Below are positions 1-7,447 of a DNA stretch of 23,457 bases, one piece after another; positions within the stretch are counted from its first letter, which is position 1, and the number at the start of each line of letters is the position of its first letter. The position numbers and the translations under genes are program-made. This DNA comes from a virus. The notes below the pieces were generated by a model, which was given only the letters and a program-made list of their open reading frames with translations, was not told where the DNA came from and did no database searches. The stretch spans positions 1-23,457 of the IMG/VR virus record IMGVR_UViG_3300021420_000119, one strand, 5' to 3'.

Positions 1-723
1 ACATTCGATCCTGCTCCTTTACGCGCGATCACAAGGGCTGGCACGTCTGCCTACAGGTCGCCGTCGAGGCCCCAAAGAAGCGTACGGTCTCGACGACTCT
101 CGGCATTGATCTCGGCCTCAACGTGTTCGCCTACAGCAGCGACAACGTAATAATCCCGAACCCGCACATTGCCCGCAAAGCCGAGAAGGAAATGCGGCGG
201 CGGCAACGCGCTTTGGCCCGCTGCCAGCGCGGCAGCAACCATCGCCGCAAGGTCAAGGCCCGGCTCGCGCGGCTTCACCAAAAGATCGCGAACGCGCGCT
301 CGACTTGGCTGCACCAACAATCTGCGGCGCTGGTCAACCGCGCCGACCTCATCGTCGTCGAAGATTTGAACGTCAAAGACATGATAAAACATCCGACGCT
401 GGCGCGCTCCATCGCGGATGCGTCGTGGTCGAAGTTCTTGGGCTTCCTGGAGTACAAAGCTGAAAAGGCTGGTGCTTACTTCGTCAGGATCGACCCGAAG
501 AATACGAGCCAGAAATGCTCTGGCTGCGGCGAACTTGTCCCAAAATCCCTGGCCATGCGGACGCATTCCTGTCCGTATTGCGGCCTGTCGATCAACCGGG
601 ATTGGAACGCCGCGAAGAACATTTTGCGGGCGGGATTGCCCGCTGGGTGGCCAACGTGAGCCAGTGGGCTGAACGTTCACCCGGAAACGCAGACTCGGCT
701 CCCTCGGGAATCGAGGATGTAAA
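1..723 (+). mobile_element. 3' part of a TnpB-bearing IS200/IS605-type element
   Basis: The window opens inside a transposon-type TnpB gene and the element continues past its stop. At 702-716 there is a short hairpin (CCTCG, loop GGAAT, CGAGG) followed by GAGGATGTAAA. This resembles the right-end hairpin plus GGATGT-AA terminus of tnpB-only IS605-family elements. The right boundary is therefore placed near 723, but it is an estimate. The left end and any tnpA lie outside the window. The 3' end of tnpB and the following ~60 bases are where the guide (omega/re) RNA of such elements is normally encoded. Confidence 0.55.
3..659 (+). CDS. tnpB: TnpB RNA-guided endonuclease, 5'-truncated by window edge
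   Basis: The frame is open from base 3 to the TGA at 657-659; a GTG at 123 is internal to the protein, not its start. All three RuvC-like acidic positions are visible: Asp in GIDLGL (codon 108-110), Glu in VVEDLN (360-362) and Asp in NRDWNAA (600-602). Between the last two is an intact zinc ribbon, CSGCG ... CPYCG. TnpB proteins are transposon-encoded nucleases guided by an RNA from the element's own right end. They promote retention of the element by cutting the empty donor site. No frameshift or lost catalytic residue is seen in the visible part, so the nuclease may be active. The N-terminal RNA-binding region is outside the window, so completeness cannot be judged. Its place directly upstream of head genes suggests insertion into the phage structural operon. 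Confidence 0.9.
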   Translation: MRSCSFTRDHKGWHVCLQVAVEAPKKRTVSTTLGIDLGLNVFAYSSDNVIIPNPHIARKAEKEMRRRQRALARCQRGSNHRRKVKARLARLHQKIANARSTWLHQQSAALVNRADLIVVEDLNVKDMIKHPTLARSIADASWSKFLGFLEYKAEKAGAYFVRIDPKNTSQKCSGCGELVPKSLAMRTHSCPYCGLSINRDWNAAKNILRAGLPAGWPT

Positions 724-762
724 TCCCCAACGCGCTTCTGAACATGGCTACAGAGGCATATC

Positions 763-969
763 GTGACTGCGATCACCGTCGTTCCGAAGATGAGGGTACG
801 CCGCAAGTTCCTGATGGACAGCGCGATCTATCAGACCGCCGCCGCCCCGCACCTCCTGGACCCGATCCCGCGCGCCGTGCTGGTGACGCCGTTCGACGAC
901 CCGAAGGACGTCGACAAGAGGACCAAGGCCGCGGTCAGGGCGGCGCGCGCCGAGGAGAGGCGGCGATGA
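763..969 (+). CDS. hypothetical small phage protein (68 aa)
   Basis: A short basic protein of 68 residues ending in an Arg/Glu/Ala-rich tail (AARAEERRR). The GTG at 763 was chosen because AGAGG lies 6 nt upstream (752-756); an internal ATG near 790 is the alternative. The stop overlaps the next gene's ATG as ATGA, so the two are probably translationally coupled. It is the first phage gene after the IS right end, so its original 5' context may have been altered by the insertion. No family is recognised and no function is proposed. Confidence 0.6.
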   Translation: MTAITVVPKMRVRRKFLMDSAIYQTAAAPHLLDPIPRAVLVTPFDDPKDVDKRTKAAVRAARAEERRR

Positions 970-1220
970 GCGTCGCCATCGCGCAGAACACGCTGCGCAA
1001 GTTCGGCGCCGACCTCCGCTGGCTGCTCGACAAGGCCGGCGTGAAGGCGGAAACCGCCGCCCGCGTCATCGTCGTCGTGGAGACCGCCGAGGACCGCAAG
1101 AAGATGATCGACGTATTCGACCGCGAGTACGATCCTTCCGTCATGGACAGAAGCGTCGGGCAGCCGACCGTCATCGTCCACGGCGTCCGCGTCGCCGTTA
1201 CCGTCAGGGAGCCGAAGTGA
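966..1220 (+). CDS. hypothetical small phage protein (84 aa)
   Basis: An 84-residue protein starting at an ATG that overlaps the previous stop (ATGA) and ending with TGA inside the TGATG that starts the next gene. This placement is typical of a real gene in a packed virion operon. It has an N-terminal helix-like part (LRKFGADLRWLLDKAG) followed by an alternating hydrophobic strand pattern (ARVIVVVE, TVIVHGVRVAVTV), suggesting a small alpha/beta fold. No recognisable family or catalytic motif was found. Its position just before the protease/scaffold gene suggests an accessory head-assembly role, but that is inferred from location only. Confidence 0.7.
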   Translation: MSVAIAQNTLRKFGADLRWLLDKAGVKAETAARVIVVVETAEDRKKMIDVFDREYDPSVMDRSVGQPTVIVHGVRVAVTVREPK

Positions 1221-3142
1221 TGCAGCCCGCGCTCAGCACGTCCGCCAACTCCGGACTCCCCGCCGGCGCGCGCCGGGCCGACGACATGACGCCGGAGGCC
1301 TGGACCGGACTGATCGGCGGGCTGATGGAGTTCCTCGGCGAGGAGGCGAAGGAGCCGGAGCACGCCGCCGACCAGGCGGAGCCGCACGGCGCCGGCGTCG
1401 CGTTCGTGACCCCGAGGGGGCACGCGCTTTTCCTCAAGCGATCTTCTGATGGGGACCACCCCAATGAGTGGGCGTTCCCGGGCGGCGGCCTCGAGGACGG
1501 TGAAAGCGCCGAGGCCGCGGCGCGCCGCGAGGCCCGCGAGGAGACCGGCCATCCCGCCGACGGCGGGCTGCGGCCGCTGGACCGCCGCGCGACCGGGGGC
1601 GTCGACTTCGCGACCTACGCGCACCCCGTCGCGGAGCGCTTCGAGCCGAAGCTCAACGGCGAGCACGTCGAGCACGCCTGGGCGCCGCTGACCGACCCGC
1701 CGCAGCCGCTCCACCCCGGCGTCGAGGCGACGCTGGCGGAGAAGGCTACCGGCAACGACTGGATGCCGGTCCAGGGCGGCAAGATGAGCCCGTTCGACTC
1801 TGGCACTGACCCGGAGGTCAGCCTGGACGACCTGGCCGAGGCGATCGACGCCGCGTTCAACGAGTCGGCCCACCGCCGCGACGCCAGCGGCGAGTTCGCC
1901 AGCTCTGGCAGCGAGAGCGGCTCCGGCACGTCGCAGCAGGACAGGGAGGACTTCGAGGGCCAGGCGCGCAGGCTGTCGGAACATGCCGAGGGTTCGGGCT
2001 GGTCGGAGCAGGACCTCGCCGACTACGCCGACGAGAAGCCGGCCGGCGTCGACGAGGCGATCGACGGCGTCGAGGTCGACGCGACGCACGACGGGCCGTG
2101 GATGTCCTGCATGTCGAAGGACCGCCGCCGGATGTACCGCAACAAGAACGTGCCGGCGCAGGCGGAGATCGACGGCAAGGCGGTGCCGGTCGACCCGATC
2201 CTCGTTCGCCACGAGAAGGCGGAGGTGGACGAACTTGAAAAGCTGTTGACCGAGTTTCAAAAATCAAACGGCCGCGAGCCGAACGACGAGGAGCGCAAGG
2301 CGATCTACCTCAAGGCCCACAAGACGAAGGGAACGCCGTCGGAGAAGGCGTTCGTCGAGGAGACCTACGGGCCCGGCTTCTGGGAGAAGTGGTCGGCGTG
2401 GTGCCGCGGCGAGGAGGCGAAGGTCGAGAAGATGCCGCCGACGAACCCGCCAGAGGACGCCGACGTGAAACCGATCCCGCACGGCCACGGCGACCTCGAG
2501 GCGGAGGATGCCGCATGGGACCGCGCGATCAACATCGCGACGGACTGGGCGCTGAAGATGGCGCTCGACGACTCGGTCCGCTCGATCGACTACGACGGCC
2601 GACTCCACGTCGAGGTCGCCAACATCTGCGAGGCCAACATCTGCCCGTACAAGGGCGAGGAGATTCCCGGCTGGGAGGAACTCGGGCTCGACCCCGACAA
2701 GATCTACCAGCTGCTCCGCGACCCCGAGGAGTTGGAGAAGGCGCTGCCCTCGGCGAACAGCCTCCAGATCCTGAAGAAGCACGTCCCGGTGAACGCGGAC
2801 GACCACCAACCGTGGGAGACGGTGGGCGCGACGGGGAGCACCGCGACGTGGGTCGCGCCTTGCATCCAAAACAGCCTCGTCATCTGGGCGCAGGATGCCA
2901 TCGACGACATCGAATCGGAAGCGAAGCGGTCTCTGTCGCCGGGCTACCACTACAGGCCAGATTTAACGCCAGGATCCTACCAAGGCGAGGCCTACGACGG
3001 CGTGATGCGCGACATAAAATTTAACCACCTCGCGATCGTCGAGACCGGAAGGCAAGGCGAAAACGTCGTCATCGGCGACACCGACGAGGTGTTGTGGGCG
3101 CTCGCCGAGCGCGCCATCGTGGAATTTGTAGATGCCCGGTAA
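1220..3142 (+). CDS. Nudix hydrolase fused to DUF2213 prohead protease-like domain
   Basis: A 640-aa multidomain protein. Residues ~55-190 are a Nudix domain with a full Nudix box at ~88-111 (GGGLEDGE, then REAREETGH), so phosphohydrolase activity on a nucleoside-diphosphate-type substrate is plausible. A Ser/Gly-rich linker follows at about 215-240. Next is a middle region with HEKAE at 331-335 and a later KAHKTKG-SEKAF stretch; its layout resembles a metal-dependent hydrolase, but I cannot assign it. The C-terminal ~230 residues match DUF2213, a phage head maturation protease-like family, with LSPGYHYRPDLTPG then GVMRDIKFNHLAIVETGRQG near 572-613. The ATG at 1220 forms TGATG with the preceding stop; a GTG at 1217 is the alternative. 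The protein stops where DUF2213 relatives usually continue into a scaffold-like tail. That tail is encoded separately at 3430-4566. Confidence 0.8.
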   Translation: MQPALSTSANSGLPAGARRADDMTPEAWTGLIGGLMEFLGEEAKEPEHAADQAEPHGAGVAFVTPRGHALFLKRSSDGDHPNEWAFPGGGLEDGESAEAAARREAREETGHPADGGLRPLDRRATGGVDFATYAHPVAERFEPKLNGEHVEHAWAPLTDPPQPLHPGVEATLAEKATGNDWMPVQGGKMSPFDSGTDPEVSLDDLAEAIDAAFNESAHRRDASGEFASSGSESGSGTSQQDREDFEGQARRLSEHAEGSGWSEQDLADYADEKPAGVDEAIDGVEVDATHDGPWMSCMSKDRRRMYRNKNVPAQAEIDGKAVPVDPILVRHEKAEVDELEKLLTEFQKSNGREPNDEERKAIYLKAHKTKGTPSEKAFVEETYGPGFWEKWSAWCRGEEAKVEKMPPTNPPEDADVKPIPHGHGDLEAEDAAWDRAINIATDWALKMALDDSVRSIDYDGRLHVEVANICEANICPYKGEEIPGWEELGLDPDKIYQLLRDPEELEKALPSANSLQILKKHVPVNADDHQPWETVGATGSTATWVAPCIQNSLVIWAQDAIDDIESEAKRSLSPGYHYRPDLTPGSYQGEAYDGVMRDIKFNHLAIVETGRQGENVVIGDTDEVLWALAERAIVEFVDAR

Positions 3143-3347
3143 GATCGTCGCGATCGACGTGAAAACCCTTCGTTTGCGGCTGCAACTGACCCAGGAGCAG
3201 TTCGCGCTACGCTACGGATTCAACGTCACGACCCTGCGCCAATGGGAGCAGGGACGCCGCTGTCCAGACAAGGCCGCCAGGGCCTTCCTCGCCGTCATCT
3301 CGCACTCGCCGGAGATCGTGAGCGACGCGCTCCGCGCGGCGTCTTGA
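3132..3347 (+). CDS. XRE/HigA-like helix-turn-helix protein, orphan
   Basis: A 71-aa protein overlapping the end of the protease gene by 11 bases. Residues ~12-45 form a clear HTH: LRLQLTQEQFALRYG, then TTLRQWEQGRRCP. They are followed by a helical tail (ARAFLAVISHSPEIV) as in HigA/NadS-type antitoxins and regulators of the XRE superfamily. No toxin gene lies next to it, so it is an orphan regulator or antitoxin-like gene. A DNA-binding protein between a protease and its scaffold is out of place for a virion operon and suggests an acquired accessory gene. Its DNA target is unknown; the AT-rich gap just downstream (3348-3429) is one place to look. Confidence 0.85.
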   Translation: MPGKIVAIDVKTLRLRLQLTQEQFALRYGFNVTTLRQWEQGRRCPDKAARAFLAVISHSPEIVSDALRAAS

Positions 3348-3429
3348 CCGCCGCCGCCGCACTCATGCAATGACGCACTATAAAATTATTTGAAAATAAG
3401 CCATTCATACCGAAGCCTTTTGTTTCGGG
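3348..3429. other. AT-rich intergenic spacer with TATAAA-like element
   Basis: This 82-base gap is one of the few real spaces in the operon and is strikingly AT-rich in its middle (3377-3405), unlike its surroundings. It contains TATAAA at 3379-3384. A TTGACC at 3344-3349 lies 29 bases upstream of this, too far for a normal sigma70 promoter, so I do not call a promoter. It may be a regulatory region for the scaffold gene, an operator for the adjacent HTH protein, or the scar of the event that split DUF2213. Confidence 0.35.
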
Positions 3430-4566
3430 ATGCAGGACTCGCTCGTGACCACCAAACTCGGCGCGGCCCTCAAAGCCAAGTTCGGCAACGACCCGAAAAA
3501 ATTGCTTCAGGCGCTCGGCCTGGACGAGAGCCTGATCAGCGACGCACGCAGAACGGAGAGCCCCATGAAGCCGACGCGCCTTGCCTATGCGGTGCTGATG
3601 AACACCGCCGCCGCGATCAACCCGCTTCTGGCCTTCGACAAGCAGGTCGATTACTCGCCGATCATCGCCGGGCTGACGACCAAGAACTTCAAGGCGCGGA
3701 AACCGGAGATCGTCAAGCAGCTCGGCGCCGCGCTGAAGGGCAAGCTCGCGATCGACGAGGGCGTCACGATGGGCCACGTCGCCAAGATGCTCGACCACAT
3801 CGAGCATGAAGGCATGGCGGCGAAGCCGGAATCGCTCGACGAGTCGGTCTCCGAGCCGCAGCACAAGGCGATGGAGGCGGCCGCGCACGGCCAGTCCAAC
3901 CTCGGCATCCCGAAGGACGTCGGCAAGGAGTTCGCCGAGGCCGACAAGGGCAAGACCTTCGACGCCGGCGGCGTCGGGAACCTCAAGGGCTTCCTGAAAG
4001 AGAAGGGCATGGGCGACGACGACATCGCCGGCGCCTGCGACGCGCTCTTCAAGAAGGTCGGCGGGGCCGACGAGGGCGGCGAGAACAAGGAACAGCGCAA
4101 GGAAGACACCGCCGCGGTCGGCGACGCCGAAGAGACCCCCGAGGAGAAGGCCGCCCGCGAGAAGAAAGAGGGCGAGGACAAGGCGCGGGACGAGAAGATG
4201 AAGGGCATGGTCACCAAGGACGAGCTGACGACCTCGATCGCGGCCGCCGTGAAGGCGCAGCGCGAGAACGACCGCGCTACCTTCCAGGCGCTCGACAAGG
4301 TCCGCCCGTACGTCGGCGAGCTGAAGGGCATGACCTTCGACAGCGCCGAGCAGGTCTTCCGTCACGCGCTGAAGACGATGAAGGTTCCCAAGATCGACGG
4401 CGTCCACGCCTCGGCGCTGGAGACCATCCTCGACCTGCAGCCGAAGCCCGGCGCGCGGCCCGCGCAGGAGCTGGCCAACGATTCCATCGCGACGGAGGCC
4501 GCCGCGATCGACGACTACAACAAGAGGTTCGGCGGCGCGCACATCGTGACGGTCGTCGGAACTTAA
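3430..4566 (+). CDS. Scaffold-like protein, C-terminal half of DUF2213
   Basis: A 378-aa protein rich in Glu, Lys and Ala, with a charged low-complexity middle (residues ~215-260, EEKAAREKKEGEDKARDEK) as in phage scaffolds. The C-terminal part (KAQRENDRATFQALDKVRPY, VGELKGMTFDSAEQVFRHAL, then LQPKPGARPAQ and KRFGGAHI) matches the usual C-terminal part of DUF2213 proteins, where the protease is followed by a scaffold-like tail. I read it as the detached scaffold portion of the upstream Nudix-DUF2213 gene. The ATG at 3430 is the first start after an in-frame TAA at 3397. A GTG at 3448 and a well-spaced ATG at 3565 (GGAGAG upstream) are alternatives. The latter could give a shorter second product. 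Confidence 0.75.
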   Translation: MQDSLVTTKLGAALKAKFGNDPKKLLQALGLDESLISDARRTESPMKPTRLAYAVLMNTAAAINPLLAFDKQVDYSPIIAGLTTKNFKARKPEIVKQLGAALKGKLAIDEGVTMGHVAKMLDHIEHEGMAAKPESLDESVSEPQHKAMEAAAHGQSNLGIPKDVGKEFAEADKGKTFDAGGVGNLKGFLKEKGMGDDDIAGACDALFKKVGGADEGGENKEQRKEDTAAVGDAEETPEEKAAREKKEGEDKARDEKMKGMVTKDELTTSIAAAVKAQRENDRATFQALDKVRPYVGELKGMTFDSAEQVFRHALKTMKVPKIDGVHASALETILDLQPKPGARPAQELANDSIATEAAAIDDYNKRFGGAHIVTVVGT

Positions 4567-4576
4567 CCGCGCGGGC

Positions 4577-4589
4577 GCCCCGCCGGGGC
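4577..4589 (+). other. Short GC stem-loop between scaffold and cement genes
   Basis: GCCCC, loop GCC, GGGGC forms a perfect 5-bp hairpin shortly after the scaffold stop. No T-run follows, so it is not a convincing intrinsic terminator. It could act as an RNA-processing or stability element between scaffold and the cement/capsid genes. Confidence 0.25.
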
Positions 4590-4626
4590 TTCCGGGACGA
4601 GAGCAACTTTCGCAGGAGACCAAAAG

Positions 4627-5607
4627 ATGAGCGGCACCGGCGGCTTCCAGACGCAGGCTTACAACCAGCCTTCGATGGCCATCGCGGGGGACTTCTGCAG
4701 CCAGAACCCGTACTTCACGTTCGACGCCGGCCCCGGCGCCCTCGTCGCAGGCCTCGGCGGCGTAACCATCGGCCGCTTCGCCTGGGTGTACCCGCCGGAC
4801 GATCCGGACGGCACCGGCGCGATCGTTCTGAACAGCGGCTCCGGCCCGGTCTCCGGCTTCGTGCTGCGGCCCGGCCAGCCCGGCCTGATCACGCAGTTCC
4901 TCGCCGACGCCAGCATGGTGATCCAGCAGGGGTACGCGATGACGCTGGCCACCGGCGGCGACTTCTGGGTCGTCAACGACGGCACCACGCAGGCGCTCCC
5001 GCAGAGCCCCGGCCAGGCGGCGATGAAGGCCTACGCCAACCTCGCCACCGGCAAGGTCACCTTCGCGCTGACCGGCGCCCCGACGAACGCGGCGACCTCG
5101 ACGGCGTCCTCGATCGCGGCGGCCTCCTCGACGTTCACCGGCTCGATCTCCGGCGGCGTTCTGACCGTCACCACGGCACCGACGACGACGCTGCAGCCCG
5201 GCGCGACGCTCACCGGCACCGCGGGCACGATCCCGTCGACGACGCAGATCGTCTCGCAGCTCAGCGGTTCCGTCGGCGGCATCGGTACCTACCTGCTCAA
5301 CAACCCGGAGGGCAACTACGCCTCCGGCCCGCTCACGGCGACGTGGGGCATCCTCACCGTCGGCGGCACCCTCACCGGCACGTTCGCGGTCGGCGAGACG
5401 CTGTCCGGCACCGGCGTAGCGGCGAACACCAACATCACGGCGTTGGGCACCGGCACCGGCGGTGCCGGTACCTACATCGTGAACAACAACGCCGTAGTGG
5501 CGTCGTCCACGATCAACGTCGTCGGCAACGTGGAAACTAAATGGACGGCGATGTCGAGCGGCTTGCCTGGTGAGCTCGTCAAAATCTCAAGCCATCCTTT
5601 GGGCTGA
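4627..5607 (+). CDS. Capsid structural cement protein (Gp24-like) with two C-terminal beta modules
   Basis: Residues ~1-150 match phage structural cement/decoration proteins. The N-terminal GDFCSQNPYFTFDAGPGALV is followed by GVTIGRFAWV and SGFVLRPGQPGLITQFL, then a strand pattern that includes YAMTLATGGDFWVVNDG. Such proteins bind the capsid surface and stabilise the expanded shell. After a linker, two tandem beta modules follow (residues ~170-300; see repeat at 5134-5526), probably displayed on the outside of the head. The ATG follows GCAGGAGACCAAAAG, a strong ribosome site. The last ~75 bases switch to AT-richer codon use just before the GIY-YIG gene. The gene lies immediately before the endonuclease and the major capsid gene, the usual cement-capsid order. 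Confidence 0.8.
   Translation: MSGTGGFQTQAYNQPSMAIAGDFCSQNPYFTFDAGPGALVAGLGGVTIGRFAWVYPPDDPDGTGAIVLNSGSGPVSGFVLRPGQPGLITQFLADASMVIQQGYAMTLATGGDFWVVNDGTTQALPQSPGQAAMKAYANLATGKVTFALTGAPTNAATSTASSIAAASSTFTGSISGGVLTVTTAPTTTLQPGATLTGTAGTIPSTTQIVSQLSGSVGGIGTYLLNNPEGNYASGPLTATWGILTVGGTLTGTFAVGETLSGTGVAANTNITALGTGTGGAGTYIVNNNAVVASSTINVVGNVETKWTAMSSGLPGELVKISSHPLG
5134..5526 (+). repeat. Tandem A-B pair of GSI-G-LTV/GTY beta modules (cement protein)
   Basis: Module A starts FTGSISGGVLTV and ends near GGIGTYLLNN. Module B starts WGILTVGGTLTG and runs through LSGTGVAANTNIT to GTGGAGTYIVNN. The same A-linker-B arrangement recurs in the sheath gene (14117-14499). The 18 bases GGCGGCATCGGTACCTAC are identical in both genes. 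Confidence 0.85.
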
Positions 5608-5623
5608 TAGGTAACGCGCGGCC

Positions 5624-6331
5624 ATGAACAAGTTCTACGTCTACGAGCATTGGCGGCCGGATAAGAACGAACCCTTCTACGTCGGAAAGGGATCGGGAAG
5701 CCGCGCTTGGAAGATCGGTCGCGCGAAGAATCCCTACTACGCGAACGTCGTCGCGAAACTGGCTGCGATCGGCTTGTGCGTCGAGGTAAGGCTCGTCGTG
5801 GGCGAGATGACCGCAGAACAGGCTTACGATGCAGAGATCAATCGCATCGCGTTCTGGCAGGCAAAAGGCGTCAAGCTGACGAACCAGACCGCTGGTGGCG
5901 AAGGAATGCTCAATCCTTCGGACGAGCTGCGGGCGCGCTTTGCTGAAATTTCGCGCTCTCGGCCGCGAACGCCGGAATTTTGCGCCAAAATGTCCAAGGC
6001 AGCCAGCAATCAATCTGCCGAGACGCGGGCAAAGCGCAGCGCCTCAATGACCGGCATCGTCCGTTCCGAGAAGACGAAGCTGAAAGTCAGTCGCTCCAAG
6101 AGCGATCCTCCGGCTGAAACTCGCGAACGGAACAGGCTGGCGGCCAAGCTGAGTTGGGAAGATCCTGAATGGCGAGCCAATCAGGTTGCGGCGCGCCTGG
6201 GAGTAATCCGCATCACTGACGGCGTCGAGAACAAGACCGTCAGACTGGTCGGGGAAGAAATCCCGACAGGATGGCGGCGCGGGATGACCAAGCGTCGGGC
6301 TCTCGTTGCCCATAATGGAGAAGCGACATGA
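5624..6331 (+). CDS. GIY-YIG homing endonuclease with NUMOD-like tail
   Basis: A 235-aa free-standing nuclease. The GIY-YIG core reads FYVYEHWRP then PFYVGKG (residues 4-23), with the expected catalytic Glu at E71 (AEINRI) and Asn at N87 (LTNQTAGGEG). Residues ~105-170 hold NUMOD3-like DNA-binding repeats (KMSKAASNQSAETRAKRS, SASMTGIVRSEKTKLK). The C-terminus has the RITDGVENK ... GEEIPTGWRRG element common in phage-borne endonucleases. It sits between cement and major capsid, and its stop overlaps the capsid gene's ATG as ATGA. The gene is clearly less GC-rich than its neighbours, as expected for a mobile insertion. Likely role: cutting endonuclease-free relatives at the cement/capsid junction to spread itself. 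Confidence 0.9.
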   Translation: MNKFYVYEHWRPDKNEPFYVGKGSGSRAWKIGRAKNPYYANVVAKLAAIGLCVEVRLVVGEMTAEQAYDAEINRIAFWQAKGVKLTNQTAGGEGMLNPSDELRARFAEISRSRPRTPEFCAKMSKAASNQSAETRAKRSASMTGIVRSEKTKLKVSRSKSDPPAETRERNRLAAKLSWEDPEWRANQVAARLGVIRITDGVENKTVRLVGEEIPTGWRRGMTKRRALVAHNGEAT

Positions 6332-7419
6332 ACTTGACCGAGGCTCGGACGCAGTGGCAGCAGGACAAGCCGGTCCACGAGTCCAGGGGCGTCTACCTCC
6401 CCGGCGTCACGATGTACCTGCCGGACGAGTGGAAGCGCAACTTCCAGCTCGCGATGGACGCGCAGCCGACGCTGTCCACCGACCCCAGCTCGGCGATCCC
6501 GTCGCTCCTGACGACGGTGATCGACCCGAAGGTCATCCGCATCGTCTTCACGCCGCTGAACTTCGCGAAGATCCTGACGGAGCAGAAGAACGGCGGCTGG
6601 CTCGAGGAAACCCGCATCTTCCCGGTCGTCGAGGAAACCGGCGAGGTGTCGAGCTACGGCGACTTCAACAACAACGGCCGCGCCGGCGTCAACCTGAACT
6701 TCCCGAACTTCCAGGCCTACCTCTTCCAGACCTTCGTGCGCTACGGCGAGCGCGAGCTGGAGCGGGCCGGGCTGGCGAAGATCAACTACGTTAGCGAGCT
6801 TGAGGTATCGGCGGCGGATCTGCTCAACCGCTACCAGAACCTCAGCTACGCCTTCGGCATCTCGGGCCTGCAGAACTACGGCATCATCAACAACCCGTTC
6901 CTGTCGGCCTACGTGACCCCGGCGACCAAGGCGGCCGGCGGCACGTCCTGGTTCGTCGGCGGCGCGCCGAACGCCACCGCCAACGAGGTCTACAACGACA
7001 TCGTCGCGCTGGTGGAGCGCATGATCGGCCAGACCAACGGCACCGTGGAGCTCGACGACGACATGACGCTCGTCATGGGCCCGTCGAGTTCCGTGGCGCT
7101 GACTTTCGCCAACACCTTCGGCGTCAACGTCAAAGACCTTCTGAAGGACAACTACCCCAAGATGAAGATCATGACGGCGCCGCAATACGCGCAGCAGACC
7201 GCCAACAACCCGCAGGGCTACTCGACGGCCGGCAACGCGATGCAGCTCATCGTCAAGTCCATCGCGGGCCAGGAGGTCGCCTACGCAGCGTTCAACGAGA
7301 AGCTCCGCGCCCACAAGATCATCCCTGAGCCGTCGGCGTGGCAGCAGAAGATGACGTCCGGCAGCTGGGGCACAATTTTGAGGCTTGTACTCGGTGTCAC
7401 GGGGATGCTCGGAATCTAA
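6328..7419 (+). CDS. Major capsid protein (DUF2184-type)
   Basis: A 363-aa protein of HK97-fold major capsid size. Features match the DUF2184/major capsid group: SAIPSLLTTVIDPKVIRIVF near residue 55, the ETGEVSSYGDFNNNGRAGVN segment near 105 and GISGLQNYGIINNP near 180. A C-terminal stretch AYAAFNEKLRAHKIIPEPSA leads to a closing SGSWGTILR ... GMLGI. It assembles the icosahedral shell, with the cement protein and the scaffold encoded upstream. The start overlaps the GIY-YIG stop (ATGA), so capsid synthesis may be partly coupled to translation of the endonuclease gene. The terminal ~45 bases are AT-richer than the body although no endonuclease follows. Confidence 0.9.
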   Translation: MNLTEARTQWQQDKPVHESRGVYLPGVTMYLPDEWKRNFQLAMDAQPTLSTDPSSAIPSLLTTVIDPKVIRIVFTPLNFAKILTEQKNGGWLEETRIFPVVEETGEVSSYGDFNNNGRAGVNLNFPNFQAYLFQTFVRYGERELERAGLAKINYVSELEVSAADLLNRYQNLSYAFGISGLQNYGIINNPFLSAYVTPATKAAGGTSWFVGGAPNATANEVYNDIVALVERMIGQTNGTVELDDDMTLVMGPSSSVALTFANTFGVNVKDLLKDNYPKMKIMTAPQYAQQTANNPQGYSTAGNAMQLIVKSIAGQEVAYAAFNEKLRAHKIIPEPSAWQQKMTSGSWGTILRLVLGVTGMLGI

Positions 7420-7447
7420 TCAGAAACTTTAGACGGAGAGATTGAAA

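Noticed and set aside
935-2260. 441-codon minus-strand open frame opposite the Nudix/DUF2213 gene
   Set aside because: Low-complexity Arg/Leu/Val composition and full overlap with a gene having a clear Nudix box; shadow frame.
3344-3384. TTGACC and TATAAA as a promoter before the scaffold gene
   Set aside because: Spacing is 29 bases, outside the usual 16-18; kept only as an AT-rich spacer.
4577-4589. Intrinsic terminator after the scaffold gene
   Set aside because: The hairpin is only 5 bp and lacks a following T-run; listed as a stem-loop only.
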